A stretch of DNA of 64,000 nucleotides, from positions 170,634,664-170,698,663 of the forward strand of contig CP136066.1 in the NCBI GenBank assembly GCA_032622095.1, in the 5' to 3' direction. Both the position numbers and the translations under genes were made by a program. A model generated the notes under the pieces. It saw nothing but the letters and a program-made list of their open reading frames with translations, ran no database searches and was not told the origin of the DNA. This DNA is from Siphonodentalium dalli (Eukaryota > Mollusca > Scaphopoda > Gadilida > Siphonodentaliidae). Below are positions 22,247-34,289 of this stretch, one piece after another. Numbering within the stretch: the stretch's first letter is position 1; each line of letters begins with the position of its first letter.

Positions 22247-23921
22247 CTGCCATGAGTTTTATGCCGAAATTTAGGCATGGCTCTCTTAGAGCGATTATTC
22301 AGCCATCTGTGATTGATCACTTGGTTGATATAATTTCCGGAGAATGAACTTCCGGGGATTAACATGACTCAAATTGTGATTATAATTAATCACTTATGTG
22401 CACGCGATATGGACAAACAAGCGATTTTGAGGGCCATTGAAGAGGAAACCTGGAATATGAGTATTCGCACAGACTTACCACTGATCACGAAGTGTGAGCG
22501 GGCATCACTAGCTAACACAGCGTACGATCTTAGAAAAAGACAGAAAAACAGAAAACGTGCATTAGACTAAATGGAACTAAAATGATCCTGAAGCCTGGTA
22601 AAAATTCTACAAACCATCCGCTAGTTCTTAGTGTGTTAGAGACTAGCACCAAGGAACTATATATCACAAGAATTCTGAGAAATATTGGAAATTTACAATA
22701 AATTTTGATCTTAATTTTTCATCTTTATAGATGTGTTTCTAGAGTATAGTAACAGTAATAGTAATAGTGTCCACCTTGTATAGAAAAACCTGACATACAT
22801 GTATTCACAAATGTATTATTGGATGAGGAATTGCTTATCACACAGCTGGTTGCTTATTTTGTCTTATTTTATTCATGGCAACTTGGCTCATGCCACTTGC
22901 TGCAGCTTAGTTCTGGGTAGCTTTGTATTAGAAAAAATGCAACGTGATTTCTATTCATTACATGAGGGTTTGGAATATGTTCAAATTGTTAGATTTTTAC
23001 AATGACTTTGTGATCACTTGGTGTGTCCACATCTGACCTAGTAATTATATACTATAACTCACACGACATCTAAAATTTCCTGATCTCTACTATGAGTTAC
23101 TGTACTGTTCAATTTCTGTGTTGGGCCACAACAATAATATGGTTGGTTTACGAACATTTGGTTTGAAAAAAAAAGTATTTGCAAATAAAAAAATAAACTT
23201 ATGCATCACTACCACAACATTTGGCAAATATCAGAATTGTCCATGAATTTCACAAAACTTTTGAATACGATAAGCTTTAATCAGATTATAAAAATAAGTT
23301 GAAGTGTTCCTGCCTATGAAACTGTATAGATGGTAAAAAAGAGACTCAGCCATCAAATAATTTATTCACCACTATTACCAAATGCTTCATATTTTAATCA
23401 GCTTGAACATAAACCATGTAAACAAATATTTGTTTTACAGTATTGGAGGAAAAGTTGTAAGAGAGGTTTGCAGGCTAGGCTGTTAAGTTGTTGATGCCTT
23501 GCACAGAAATATTGTATAGAATTTTGTATTACCTGTTCCTGAAATTTATTGAACTTATTAATATTTATATATAAAAAAGTAGTATCTTGGTGCTTGGGTA
23601 TCATGGTCTTGTTTCGCGCTATGCAGCCCGTTAGTACCCTTTCAACTTTCAATATTTCGCGAAAGGGTACAATATAGGGGCCGGCTTACATACCACCGTG
23701 GTCTCAAGCAATTGTACCAAACAGCATGGATAAGCATTCATGTAATTTCTGAGGCCGACTATCTACCTATCAAGCATCTCGTAATCGTATAATTACTCTT
23801 ATTTATTTTCCAAAAACTTCTAGTGGATATCTAAACACTTTGGGCACTGAATAACTTGTATCTTGAATTGTTCAAATAGACAAAACTATGGTGAAGTAGT
23901 CCCATAACATGGTCGTGGCAC
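22247..23921. other. intergenic, no convincing gene
   Basis: A 68-codon ATG frame at 22364-22570, with a basic C-terminus (DLRKRQKNRKRALD), is the only item of note and has no recognisable domain. The phrase TCCGGGGATTAACATGACTCAA near 22351 resembles 29232-29250, a possible further duplicate scrap. Otherwise nothing seen. Confidence 0.4.
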
Positions 23922-24073
23922 CCACATCAGAATTATGGGTAACTTTTCAGGATTTAGTCGGAAATATGGCTTGTTGCCATTCATCGGAAAGCTCTCGGGG
24001 ATAGATTTCCGATGAATGCAACAAGCCATATTTCCGACTAAATCCTGAAAAGTTACCCATAATTCTGATGTGG
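23922..24073. repeat. near-perfect 152-bp hairpin, 68-bp arms
   Basis: The left arm 23922-23990 (CCACATCAGAATTATGGGTA ... TCATCGGAAA) and right arm 24006-24073 (TTTCCGATGA ... TACCCATAATTCTGATGTGG) are complementary except for one extra C in the left arm. The loop is 15 bases. The right flank continues with GTCGATTAATTAGGCAC and a run of C (24098-24112), and the first 50 bases of the window look like the same flank. It is probably a recent foldback or MITE end; a precursor for small RNA is possible. Confidence 0.85.
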
Positions 24074-24112
24074 TTAAAGGAGTCGATTAATTAGGCACCC
24101 CCCCCCCCCCCC

Positions 24113-25110
24113 TCAGTCCCAAAAGAATAAAAAAAATAAAACAATAATAATCACCATAATTATAATGATTGCTAAAAATGCAATACTGTATTCTACTTAT
24201 GATACGGGATTGTAGACGTTCTGTTTGTCACACTATGTGTCCCGCGGGGATGATGGAGCAGAGGCTAAATATATCTACCCCACCCTTCGCCATTATTTCG
24301 GAAGGATGGTTTTGTGGGGATGGCCTACCCCCTCTTGTTCTGTTCACCATCTGATGGACACACATGGTACAACAATAATTCTGCTGTAACAACCTATGTT
24401 AATTATAGATTACATGTACGACAAGAAATATTTTAGCTAAAACGAATAAAAAGTTTAATTCTCCTAATTTAAAATATGTGAGATATAACTTTTTCGATTT
24501 CAGTACTGCGTTACTAAATTTAAGTTAAATACTACTTTCATGTATTAATGTTGGATATAAGCTATCACTGAAGCCAATATATAGATATAGCATTGCCTCG
24601 TAATTATTTAATCATTTACGGACTGAATCTCGATGCTTTTGCCACTTCTCACACGAGGTTACCTGGCATCCATATATCATATTATAAATTAAAGAAATCT
24701 CTAAGAAATTAACATATTTTCCAGTGAGGAAATAACCACGTGTACGGGAGCATGCCAGCACACAATCTGGGAAGTTAGTTATATATGTCTTTTTTTCATT
24801 ATTTGCAAAATGATTATTATTTTCTTTTTTATTCGGACCCTGAGACTATGTGCGATACCGTTTGTCTAGGTAGTTAATATGATACTTGAGTTATCGGACC
24901 TTGATACCATATCTTTTAATGTTTCCATAAATTTCTACCCTTTGTCTCCTAGTGGCTAGTTGTAACAGAATAGCGTTTGATGGTATAGTATATAATTGAC
25001 TGCTAAGAAACATACCAGTCATGATCTGACGGACAAGATGATTCGGCCGATAATCAATATCTGGATTAGTTCCAAAAAATATTATTTCCCTGAGGTTTTT
25101 CAACAATACA
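24113..25110. other. intergenic, no feature seen
   Basis: AT-rich sequence with random short frames. No tandem or inverted repeat supported. Confidence 0.45.
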
Positions 25111-25402
25111 AGTTTCATTGTTTACTTTAAACTGTCGAAGTTTCAATGCCAATTGGGATGCTTTCAAGACACTGATATACGAACTACAAAATACAAATGA
25201 TAAATTTGGTCTTGGGTCTGACTGATATATTTCGTGCCCCAGACAATATTAATTTAAGTTTCATTGTTTACTTTAAACTGTCGAAGTTTCAATACCAATT
25301 GGGATGCTTTCAAGACACTGATATACGAACTACAAAATACAAATGATAAATTTGGTCTTGGGTCTGACTGAAATATTTCGTGCCCCCGACAATATTAATT
25401 TT
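25111..25402. repeat. tandem duplication, 146-bp unit, two copies
   Basis: AGTTTCATTGTTTACTTTAA begins at 25111 and again at 25257. The units also share AATTGGGATGCTTTCAAGAC and TTTGGTCTTGGGTCTGACTG, with only a few differences. Recent; not coding. Confidence 0.9.
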
Positions 25403-25599
25403 TCGCCAGTAGGATATCATCCTCTGATAAAAAATATAGACCTCTGGCGATATGCTTACTGGAGGAATGTCCCTTTCTACTATCATCGCCTAAATGCTCA
25501 AGCAAATCAACCGTACTATTTCATAGAAAACATCGTCTGAACTACGCTCAATTGTAAATATTGATTCGGGACGCAACAGTTACTGTCGGCGATAAATTT

Positions 25600-27580
25600 C
25601 GCCATCGAGAGTCACTTATTTTTAGTCGAGTTTTTTTCTCCAAAACTCGACTTATAGTTTGATGGGGGACGGCGGGCGGCGGGCGGGCGGGCTGGCGGGC
25701 GGCCTGTTTTGCTTATAACTGAACCGTTTATTGACGGATTACGAAAAAATTTGGTGTGTGAGTACATATCCATGCACGTAAGCTGCAGACAACAAATCGG
25801 GTTCGTCCGCACATTTATTACAGAGTTATGGCCTTTTGCCATTTTTCACTGATTTTAGGCTCGTTAGCGCAACAACTTCAACAAACGTTATCTGATTCGA
25901 TTGAAATTTGGGATATATGTGTCTCCCAAGAATATCTCGGACGAGTTCGAAAACTGGCCTGGTCCGATAAAATTTGATAGGTTATGGCCCTTAATTAGTC
26001 ATTTTTCACGAATTTTCAGCTCGTTAGCGCGATAACTTCAACAAACGTTATCCGATTTGATTGAAATTTGGTATATAGGTGTCTCCCAAGATTATCTCGG
26101 ACGAGTTCGAAAACCGGCCTGGTCCGATAAAATTTGATAGAGTTATGGCCCTTAATTAGTCATTTTTCACGAATTTTCAGCTCGTTAGCGCGATAACTTC
26201 AACAAACGTTATCCAATTTGATTGAAATTTGGTATATAGGTGTTTCCCAAGAATATATCCGACGAATCGAAAACCGGCCTGGTCCGATAAAATTTGATAG
26301 AGTTATGGCCCTTAATTAGTCATTTTTCACGAATTTTCAGCTCGTTAGCGCGATAACTACAGCAAACGTTATCCGATTTGATTGAAATTTGGTATATAGG
26401 TGTCTCCCAAGAATATCTCGGTCGAGTTCGAAAACCGGCCAGGTCCGATAAAATTTGATAGAGTTATGGCCCTTAATTAGTCATTTTTTCAAAAAAATTC
26501 AGCTCGTTAGCGCGAGAATTTAACAAACATCATCCTATGATATATATATATAGGTGTCTCCCAAGAATACCTCGGACGAGTTAGAAAACCGGCCCGGTCC
26601 GATAACATTTGATAGAGTTATGGTCCTTAAGTAGTCATTTTGTACGAATTTTGAGCTCGCTAGCGCGATAACTTCAACAAACGTCATCCGATTCAACTAA
26701 AATTTGGTATATAAGTGTCTTCCAATAATATCCTGGACGAGTTTGAAAACCAATAAAATTTTATAGAGTTATGGCCCTTAATTAGTCATTTTTCACGAAT
26801 TTTCAGCTCGTTAGCGCGATAACTTCAACAAACGTTATCCAATTTGATTGAAATTTGGTATATAGGTGTCTCCCCAGAATATCTCGGTCGAGTTCGAAAA
26901 CCGGCCAGGTCCGATACAATTTGATAGAGTTATGGCCCTTAATTAGTAATTTTTCACGAATTTTCAGCTCGTTAGCGCGATAACTTCAACAAACGTTATC
27001 CGATTTGATTGAAATTTGGTATATAGGTGTCTCCCAAGAATATATCGGTCGAGTTCGAAAACCGGCCAGGTCCGATACAATTTGATAGAGTTATGGCCCT
27101 TAATTAGTCATTTTTTCACAAATTTTCAGCTCGTTAGCGCGAGAATTTAACAAACATCATCCTATGATATATATATATAGGTGTTTCCCAAGAATACCTC
27201 GGACGAGTTAGAAAACCGGCCCGGTCCGATAAGATTTGATAGAGTTATGGTCCTTAAGTAGTCATTTTGTACGAATGTTGAGCTCGTTAGCGCGATAACT
27301 TTAACAAACGTCATCCGATTCAACTAAAATTTGGTATATAAGTGTCTTCCAATAATATCCTGGACGAGTTTGAAAACCAATAAAATTTGATAGAGTTATG
27401 GCCCTTAATTAGTCATTTTTCGTGAATTTTTAGCTCGTTAGTGCGATAACTTCAACAAACGTCCTCCGATTTGTTTAAAATTTGGAATAGACGTACTTGC
27501 CAAGAATATTTCGGACGAGTTCGAAAACCAGCCTGGCCCGATAAAATTTGATAGAGTTATGGCCCTTAATTAATTTTTCG
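25600..27580. repeat. satellite-like array, ~157-161-bp unit, about eleven copies
   Basis: Each unit reads CAGCTCGTTAGCGCGATAAC, TTCAACAAACGTTATCCGAT, TTGATTGAAATTTGGTATAT, AGGTGTCTCCCAAGAATAT, CTCGG.CGAGTTCGAAAACC, GGCC.GGTCCGATA, AATTTGATAGAGTTATGGCC and CTTAATTAGTCATTTTTCAC. The first unit is divergent and preceded by a GGCGGGCGGGCGGGC tract near 25672-25705. A variant with GCGAGAATTTAACAAACATC and a TATATATATA run occurs at 26511 and 27138, exactly 627 bp apart, giving a four-monomer higher-order repeat. A related word, GAGTTATGGCCCTTTTGCC, occurs at 50778. No coding frame. Confidence 0.9.
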
Positions 27581-29286
27581 ATTTTACCTATTAATTAGTC
27601 TACCGATACTGATGCACACCAATTGGCGGTAGCCACTAGCCACCGGCAGTAAGCCACCGAAAACGAGACACAGCATCTCCGATGCCACCTCTTGTAATTA
27701 ATATATAAGAATGACGGTCTGTGTGTTGTAAATTTGCCAAATTTGGATATAATATTTGTAAAAATACCTACTTTGAGCAAGTTATTCTCAATTTCTATTT
27801 TATCACATTACCGGAGTGTTTCACATTACTTTAATCTTAACATCTTGAAATTTGGATTACACTCGAAAACAAATGGGTTTGTCAATTCGTTCCTTGCTGA
27901 AGTGTTTCTGCCGACCATATTTAAACCAACACAAGTTACCACTATACAGTCTATACTGCAACATTGATTGGCCAATTACTTACCAATAACTACTTGAACT
28001 TCCAATCCGGCTTTATTGTAACTGACGTCATTGACAATTTTGGTACTTTTTATCGCGAATCGGCCATACGTCATCTTTAATAAAAGATATGACAGCCACA
28101 CTGAACCAATTTTCAAAAAGTAAAATTCTGAAAGCTCGCGATCTTTGTGGATTACGCGTTTAGCAATTCATGAACAATTGGTCTTGTAACACTGACCCCT
28201 GGCATTCCAAAACACGTATCACATATATCATCACACTACAATGGTAACTAGACAGAGTGGCAAACTGTGAGGAACTAAATCTAGAATAGCCCTCTCCGAA
28301 AACATTTCTTTCCAGAATTTGAATCATCTCTTCAATCAGTATCAGAAGAAATTATCAATAGCTATTCCGATAGTGTCATATGTAAAACATACACTGTTTC
28401 GACTCTTATCAATTTATGGATGAGAACTAATACGCACACATTGATAAAAACAATCCAACGTTGTTAAATCCCTAGTTTGTTCATCAAACATTATATAATT
28501 TATAAATGTCAGTTTTATACCATCAATTAACGATTAATTAACGTATTGCCACTTACATGTATGCTTTGGAAATAATGTGAATCACGTAGTTATTGTTGTC
28601 CATAGTATATATATGTATGTATACACAACCAGTAGACGTCGTCGCAGGGTCTCAGTGTCGTATTATTGTTAGTTAAGTTTGGGAGTGTACATGAAGACGA
28701 TTAGTAGGTCATGCCATTTCCCGGTAATATATACAATGTTTTGCTTCAATTTTGTATTATGCGTTATCATGTTCGATATATATTACTAAATAAACATTCA
28801 TTCAAAAATTCATTCAGGTGTTATAACCTTGTTAACCATGGATATTAATTAACTCAAATTGTGGAAACAATACAGTTCCTACAATCAAGTCCAATAGCAC
28901 ACGAAATGTGTGTTAGTTAGTAGAATATTACATATATGTACTTATATATGAGCCGCCAATCCCATAAAAAGGCTACTTCCCAAATCATGATATGCTGCGA
29001 ACTATGCTAGTATGAAATGGTGAATATATAAGTTACGACCATACTAAAACTTCTCCAATATTTAAATTAATATTTCTATAATTATTCTGAAACTATCTAA
29101 CAAGCAGGTCAGGACCATAAGACGATATTAACCGATGATTTCTCATTGTATTGTTGCTATTCGTGCTAGGTTAAAATGGTGGGGGTGGGAAATTGCGATC
29201 CGGCACGGTCACGGTATTAAACCAATGACCATCCGGGGATGAACATGAATCAATTTTATTGTAATTATGCATTTATTTTCGCCTTG
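27581..29286. other. intergenic, no gene recognised
   Basis: No domain-bearing frame. A short stretch near 29225-29260 (CCATCCGGGGATGAACATGA) resembles 22345-22370, downstream of the GPCR, and may be another scrap of the duplicated segment. Nothing else. Confidence 0.4.
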
Positions 29287-29773
29287 TTAAAGGTACTCAA
29301 TCCGACCAGAGGGTCCCCATCTCAACAGATTCCAACAACAACAATCCGATCAGAGGGTCCTATATTACTATTTCTTTGGCTTTGGTGGTAAAAAATATTT
29401 GATTCGAGTCGAGGAACCATCAAACAAAGCTCAGAGTTATTAGATATTGATTTTTGAAAATTCTTATGTTCTCGAGATGAGTACTAATAATTGCCGTCAA
29501 TTTCGTTTCCTGCTCGAGATTTGTACACCAAAACTCAATTCAAACAGACAAGGATGGATAACTCTAAAATCAAGTGGTAATAATAACGCAATTTTGACTG
29601 AGATCTGGGCCAGAAAGTATTCCCGATAATGAAAAATAATAGATTTCTTAAATCGATATCTAACAAATCTGAGCTTTGATGGGTGACTTTCTCGACTCGA
29701 ATAAAATATTTTTGACCCCCGAAGCCATTGAAATAGTAATTGAGAGGAGTTTTATCGGATTGAGTACCTTTAA
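29287..29773. mobile_element. TTAA-ended foldback MITE (487 bp)
   Basis: The ends are TTAAAGGTACTCAATCCGA (29287-29305) and TCGGATTGAGTACCTTTAA (29755-29773), perfect inverted repeats whose outermost four bases are TTAA. Inside, a second imperfect inverted pair includes AATATTTGATTCGAGTCGAG against CTCGACTCGAATAAAATATT, and GATTTCTTAAATCGATATC-like sequence. The interior frame 29447-29629 lies in this fold and is not a gene. TTAA ends suggest piggyBac-type mobilisation, but the terminal bases AGG are not the usual CCC. Confidence 0.75.
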
Positions 29774-30185
29774 GAGTTATAGTCCCGCTGTTTTAATCCC
29801 GCCTTTAGTTGGCGTATTGTTGCCTGTAAGATTATTGAGATATAACGCCATACGCGATGACATTAAATCGCACGGAAAGAGCAATAATTGTGTGGGCTGC
29901 CTGACGTGAATATGTTTTGGAAAATAACGTCATACGTATTATAATGACATTAAATCTCAAGGAAACCCACGAAAAAAAATAAAAATAACATTTAATGTTT
30001 CAATGTTTTAAGTTATTTCCTTCATAAAAAAGAGTCTTCGTGATAAAGAACCCTCTCAATACATGAATATAGAATTAACCTTTAAAAAAAAAAATCTTCG
30101 GAATAGCGAACATTCGGAGTAGTGAACCTTCGGAATAGTGAACCTTCGGAATAGCGAACCTTCGGAATAGAGACATGTTCCCCTT
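29774..30185. repeat. repeat X+C fragment, third copy
   Basis: This copy parallels 1990-2440: GGCGTA, ATTGAGATATAACG, GACATTAAATCGCACGGAAA, TTGTGTGGGCTGCC, TTATTTCCTTCATAAAAAAG, then several CCTTCGGAATAG(C/T)GAA iterations ending near CATGTTCCCC. It begins directly after the TTAA MITE, which therefore inserted beside or within it. Confidence 0.75.
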
Positions 30186-30377
30186 ACATATATATTAACC
30201 GTCAAGCCGACAGGCCACCAAAAACCATTCGGTAAGAAAAACGGAAGGCCAGAAGAATCATAAGGTCCTCAGACACCTAATGAAGAGGAAGCCGTCGCAT
30301 ATACTGAACAGAACTCTCTTCCCAGACGGAACGTCAATTATCCCTTTCATGACGGGAGCCGCGTTGGTGCAGCAATA

Positions 30378-30545
30378 AAAATCCTGCCCCAGTGCATTCT
30401 CTTATATATGCAAGTCTCACATCGAGAGCCTCGCACATCTAAGAGCATGCAATGGCTTACAAGGTCAATCTAAGTATTGTTAGGCAAAATTATTCTCTTA
30501 TATATGCGAGGCTCCCTATGAGACTAGCATATATAAGATAATGGG
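30378..30545. repeat. decayed double-hairpin element
   Basis: GTGCATTCTCTTATATATGC, CCTCGCACATCTAAGAGCATGCAATGG, TTATTCTCTTATATATGCGAGG and ATATATAAGATAATG are recognisable but mutated arms of the same hairpins found in the TTAA MITEs. Outer TTAA ends are not visible. It represents an older copy. Confidence 0.7.
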
Positions 30546-30740
30546 GACCTTCGGAATAGCGGACCTTGGGAATAACGGACTGTACTCGAATCACACGACG
30601 AAGGCATGCTTGCACTGTTCCGTTCTACATCCGTTTTCCAATTTCTAGATAAAGATGTTCTTATTCTAGCACCTAACGTAACTATGTTGAATCAATAGAT
30701 ACCGTGCTGAAATCTTTAATTATATGCATGCTGTAGTTAA

Positions 30741-31132
30741 CCCTTTACCCAACAGAAGGGCCCTGTGCCAATGCATTCTCTTATATATGCGAGTCGACCA
30801 TAGGTCGCCTCGCATATATAAGAGAATGCATTGGCTTAACACATTACAAATTATAAAATTGTTAAAGAATGTAAGAAAAAATGGTAAAAAGTGTTAAAAA
30901 AAGATGTTTTTTAGGCCAATGCATTCTCTTATATATGCGAGGCGACCTATGGTCGACTCGCATATATAAGAGAATGCATTGGCACAGGGCATAACTGTAA
31001 CTATCACAATGTGGTCAAGGAGCCGGTTCCAATGATATCCATATTTGTATGGTTCTATTGAGACAGACCCAAGATATTTTAGGCTGTTGAAGCTTTATTT
31101 GGCCGGTTTTGGCCGGTTTGTTGGGTAAAGGG
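30741..31132 (+). mobile_element. TTAA-flanked double-hairpin MITE, copy 2
   Basis: Flanked by TTAA at 30737-30740 and 31133-31136, with the same CCCTTTACCCAACA/TGTTGGGTAAAGGG ends and the same orientation as copy 1. Both hairpins have intact arms: GCCAATGCATTCTCTTATAT ... GCGAGTCGACC-ATA-GGTCGCCTCGC and the reverse order. The terminal repeats and hairpins are better preserved than in copy 1. Confidence 0.88.
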
Positions 31133-31572
31133 TTAATCGAAAATCATGGTACGCAACTGAAGACTTCTAGTCTCCATGTACACATATCATACATATTAAT
31201 TCTCAAGGTTTCCGGTGACTCAAGGGATGAGACTCAATCTGTTCAATATAAGTTTCATAAGAATTTCAAATTATATTGTAATGCAAATAAAACCTCACAA
31301 CTTGAATGGTCGTTCTAAGTGAAGCGATTTGTTGACTAAAGTGATAGGAAACTGAAATATACTCATACAACCAAAATCGACATTTCATGCATGCCATCTC
31401 TCTTAAAGTGTATACTTCCCATACGTAACATACTCTTTCAGATCGATATTATGATCAGAAGACATATTTAGTCACAGTGAACCATAACATACAGTCTGTC
31501 TGTCTATCTGTTTCTCAAATTAAAGAACATTGACAATTGCGATATTGTCGGTCTCAATTGTGACACAGTGAT

Positions 31573-31957
31573 TTTTTTTACCCTGTGCCAATGCATTCTC
31601 TTATATATGCGAGTCGACCATAGGTCGCCTCGCATATATAAGAGAATGCATTGGCCTAACAATTTTTTATCATTTTTTTAAAATAAATGTTTCTTACAAT
31701 TTTTAGGAAATAAAATAAAAAACATCCATTACCCTGCAGGGAGCCCCACACATATATAGAAGCATATAGAAGAGTGTCGTCTGCTCATGTTTGTCTGGGG
31801 CTCTGTATGGGTGAAATTATAAAATTGTTAAAGAATACAAGAAAAAATTATTAAATTTGTAAAAAATTGTTAGGCCAATGCATTCTCTTATATATGCGAG
31901 GCGACCTATGGTCAACTCGCATATATAAGAGAATGCATTGGCACAGGGTAAAAAAAA
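31573..31957. mobile_element. stand-alone hairpin-pair element (no outer TTAA body)
   Basis: The two hairpins appear here without the CCCTTTACCCAACA ends. The element begins TTTTTTTACCCTGTGCCAATGC and ends in the complement GCATTGGCACAGGGTAAAAAAA. The centre (31660-31870) holds different sequence, including AGCCCCACACATATATAG. The hairpin module can therefore exist independently of the TTAA-flanked carrier. Confidence 0.75.
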
Positions 31958-32619
31958 CCAGACATGTATGTCTTAGCCGATTCTACTTATGTGGTGATAT
32001 GTGGGTTTATTGGAGACACTGTCAAAAATCGTTACAGACAGACACACACTTGGCTTTTATATAGTACGAGTAACGATGCTATGCATTTAAATTGCTATTT
32101 TGTAAACACTATTTCCTGGCAGTTTTACTCGAAATGTTGTATAATGGGTCACAGACGTGGCAAGATGGCGTCTCTTGTGGCGGCTGTTCAATTTAGAATT
32201 AACAAAAGAAACCCCGTGAATCAGACCCATATGTTCAACCCGACAGCCCACTGATTTTTCAGTTGATGACCATTTCAATCCAACAATTCGACCAAATGAA
32301 CGAAAATATTCAACTTTTGATCTAAAATCAACAAATTTCACACTAAATACTAGAATGAAGATCAATCAATAAGAAAAAGTTTAATCTGCCAACTGATATT
32401 GTGTCAGGCAAAGGGGTGTGGGTCTGTTGATTTTTTTTAAAGACACATTAGGAAGTGGTGTGTGGGTATGTGTAGATGGGGCGAGGCAGACATATTTACC
32501 ACGATATTATTGGGAAGAACCATCTAGATGGAAATCTACAAACTATTAGCTACCAGAAACCCCGAACTTAAAAAACGTCTAGGTATTTTAATTAAAATAG
32601 GACTGAAAAGGATCGACAA
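31958..32619. other. intergenic, no gene recognised
   Basis: Opposing short frames (31964-32254 plus, 32087-32365 minus) overlap and carry no domain. Nothing else seen. Confidence 0.4.
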
Positions 32620-33350
32620 TAACGACCGTGGTGATGATAATGAGGATTATGACGACGATGAAAAGATGATGGTGCTGCTGCTGATGATGATGATGATAAC
32701 AAATATGATGATGATGGTGACGACGAGGATGAGGACGATGGTGATGAATAACGATGATGAAATGACGAGTAGTTGACGATTATGATGATTGCATGATATT
32801 GGTGATGAAAATGTTGATGATTTGATGATAATGATGGATGCAGGTTAGTGGTGATAATGGTGATGTGGTGATGATGACAATGATGATGATGGTGATGGCG
32901 ATGATGATGATTACTTCATGATCGATCGACGTACTGATGACGACGATGATATTAACGACGATAGTTGAGGACGATGATGGTAGCGGTGACGACGACGATG
33001 ACTGCATGATAGTGGTGATAATGATGATAATTAATGTTGAAGATGATGATGGAGATGATAATGACGATGATGCCGATGACGGTGACACAAACACATACAG
33101 ATGGCGTGTTCTGATGGCGACGATGATATTGATGATGATATATGAGGATGATGAGGATGATAGCGGCGACAATGATGATGATGATGCGGACGATAGGCAT
33201 TCTAATGATGACGGAGGTGATGACAACGAAGATGATGATTATGATGATGATGATTATGATGATGATGAGGATTATGATGAGGATGATGATGATGATGATG
33301 ATGAAGATTAGCATAACACAGATAACGATTATAGTGATGATGAGATGACG
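32620..33350. repeat. long imperfect (GAT/GAC)n trinucleotide tract
   Basis: About 700 bp of GATGAT, GACGAC, GATGACGATGAT and TGGTGATGATG units with point interruptions. All long Asp-, Met-, Ile- or Ser-rich frames here are artefacts of the repeat. Internal near-duplicates (GCATGATA.TGGTGATAATG near 32791 and 33004) suggest expansion by segment duplication. Confidence 0.9.
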
Positions 33351-33426
33351 ATGACTATGTTGTAAATAGTGTATATATGTTCACAGTCATCTCTAATTTC
33401 ATGTTAATTCACGATTGAGTTATTAA

Positions 33427-33816
33427 CCCTTTACCCAACAAAACGGCCAAAACCGGCCAAATAAAGCTTCAACAGCCTAAAATATCTTCGGTCTGTCTCA
33501 ATAGAACCATACAAATATGGATATCATTGGAAACGGCTCCTTGACCACATTGTGATAGTTACAGTTATGCCCTGTGCCAATGCATTCTCTTATATATGCG
33601 AGTCGACCATAGGTCGCCTCGCATATATAAGAGAATGCATTGGCCTAAAAAAAATCTTTTTTTAACACTTTTTACCATTTTTTCTTACATTCTTTAACAA
33701 TTTTATAATTTTTAATGTGTTAAGCCAATGCATTCTCTTATATATGCGAGGCGACCTATGGTCGACTCGAATATAAGAGAATGCATTGGCACAGGGCCGT
33801 TCTGTTGGGTAAAGGA
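33427..33816 (-). mobile_element. TTAA-flanked double-hairpin MITE, copy 3
   Basis: Same element in reverse orientation, with TTAA at 33423-33426 and 33817-33820. The GGCCGGTTTTGGCC segment now comes first and the hairpins second. The last base of the right terminal repeat is changed (AAAGGA for AAAGGG), and one hairpin arm lacks CAT (GACTCGAATATAAGAG). Otherwise complete. Confidence 0.87.
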
Positions 33817-33820
33817 TTAA

Positions 33821-34289
33821 AGCACAAATTAGTTTTGCTACAATCAACTTTACTCATGTTGTCCTCTATCTACCTTATATAGATCATTTAGAACATATTT
33901 AGCTCTCTGCAGATGGTCTATATTTGGTCTGAATTTCCAATACTCGTTCCAATGCAGGCATTCTGACACGGTCCTCGTGAAAACGTGTTGAACTAGTTCC
34001 AGGGCTAAATTGGAAATTTACCTCCTGGTCAGCATTGATGAGAAGATTGTCGGGCAGATTGAACATTCAAATATGAGCCTGTATTAGCGAAGGTTTTATG
34101 GAATAAGTTATATTTGGCGGCGAAAGATGGGGATCGATGTGATACCGGTACAATATATAGGTTTCCTAACTTGTTATTTTATATTTTTAAGTGGCGATAT
34201 CATTTTTTTAAATTAATAATAAAGGCATTGTCTGACTTAGTTACTATTGTCATGGAACATCATAGGCATAATGTGGCTTTAGCCCCGTA
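33821..34289. other. intergenic, no TM7 sequence found
   Basis: If GPCR copy 3 had kept its last exon, TM7 would lie here or just beyond. No match to the TM7 codons is visible, so that part has been lost or replaced. Confidence 0.5.

Noticed and set aside
32528-33348. Long Asp-, Met-, Ile- and Ser-rich ORFs
   Set aside because: They arise on several frames from the (GAT/GAC)n tract and have no domain.
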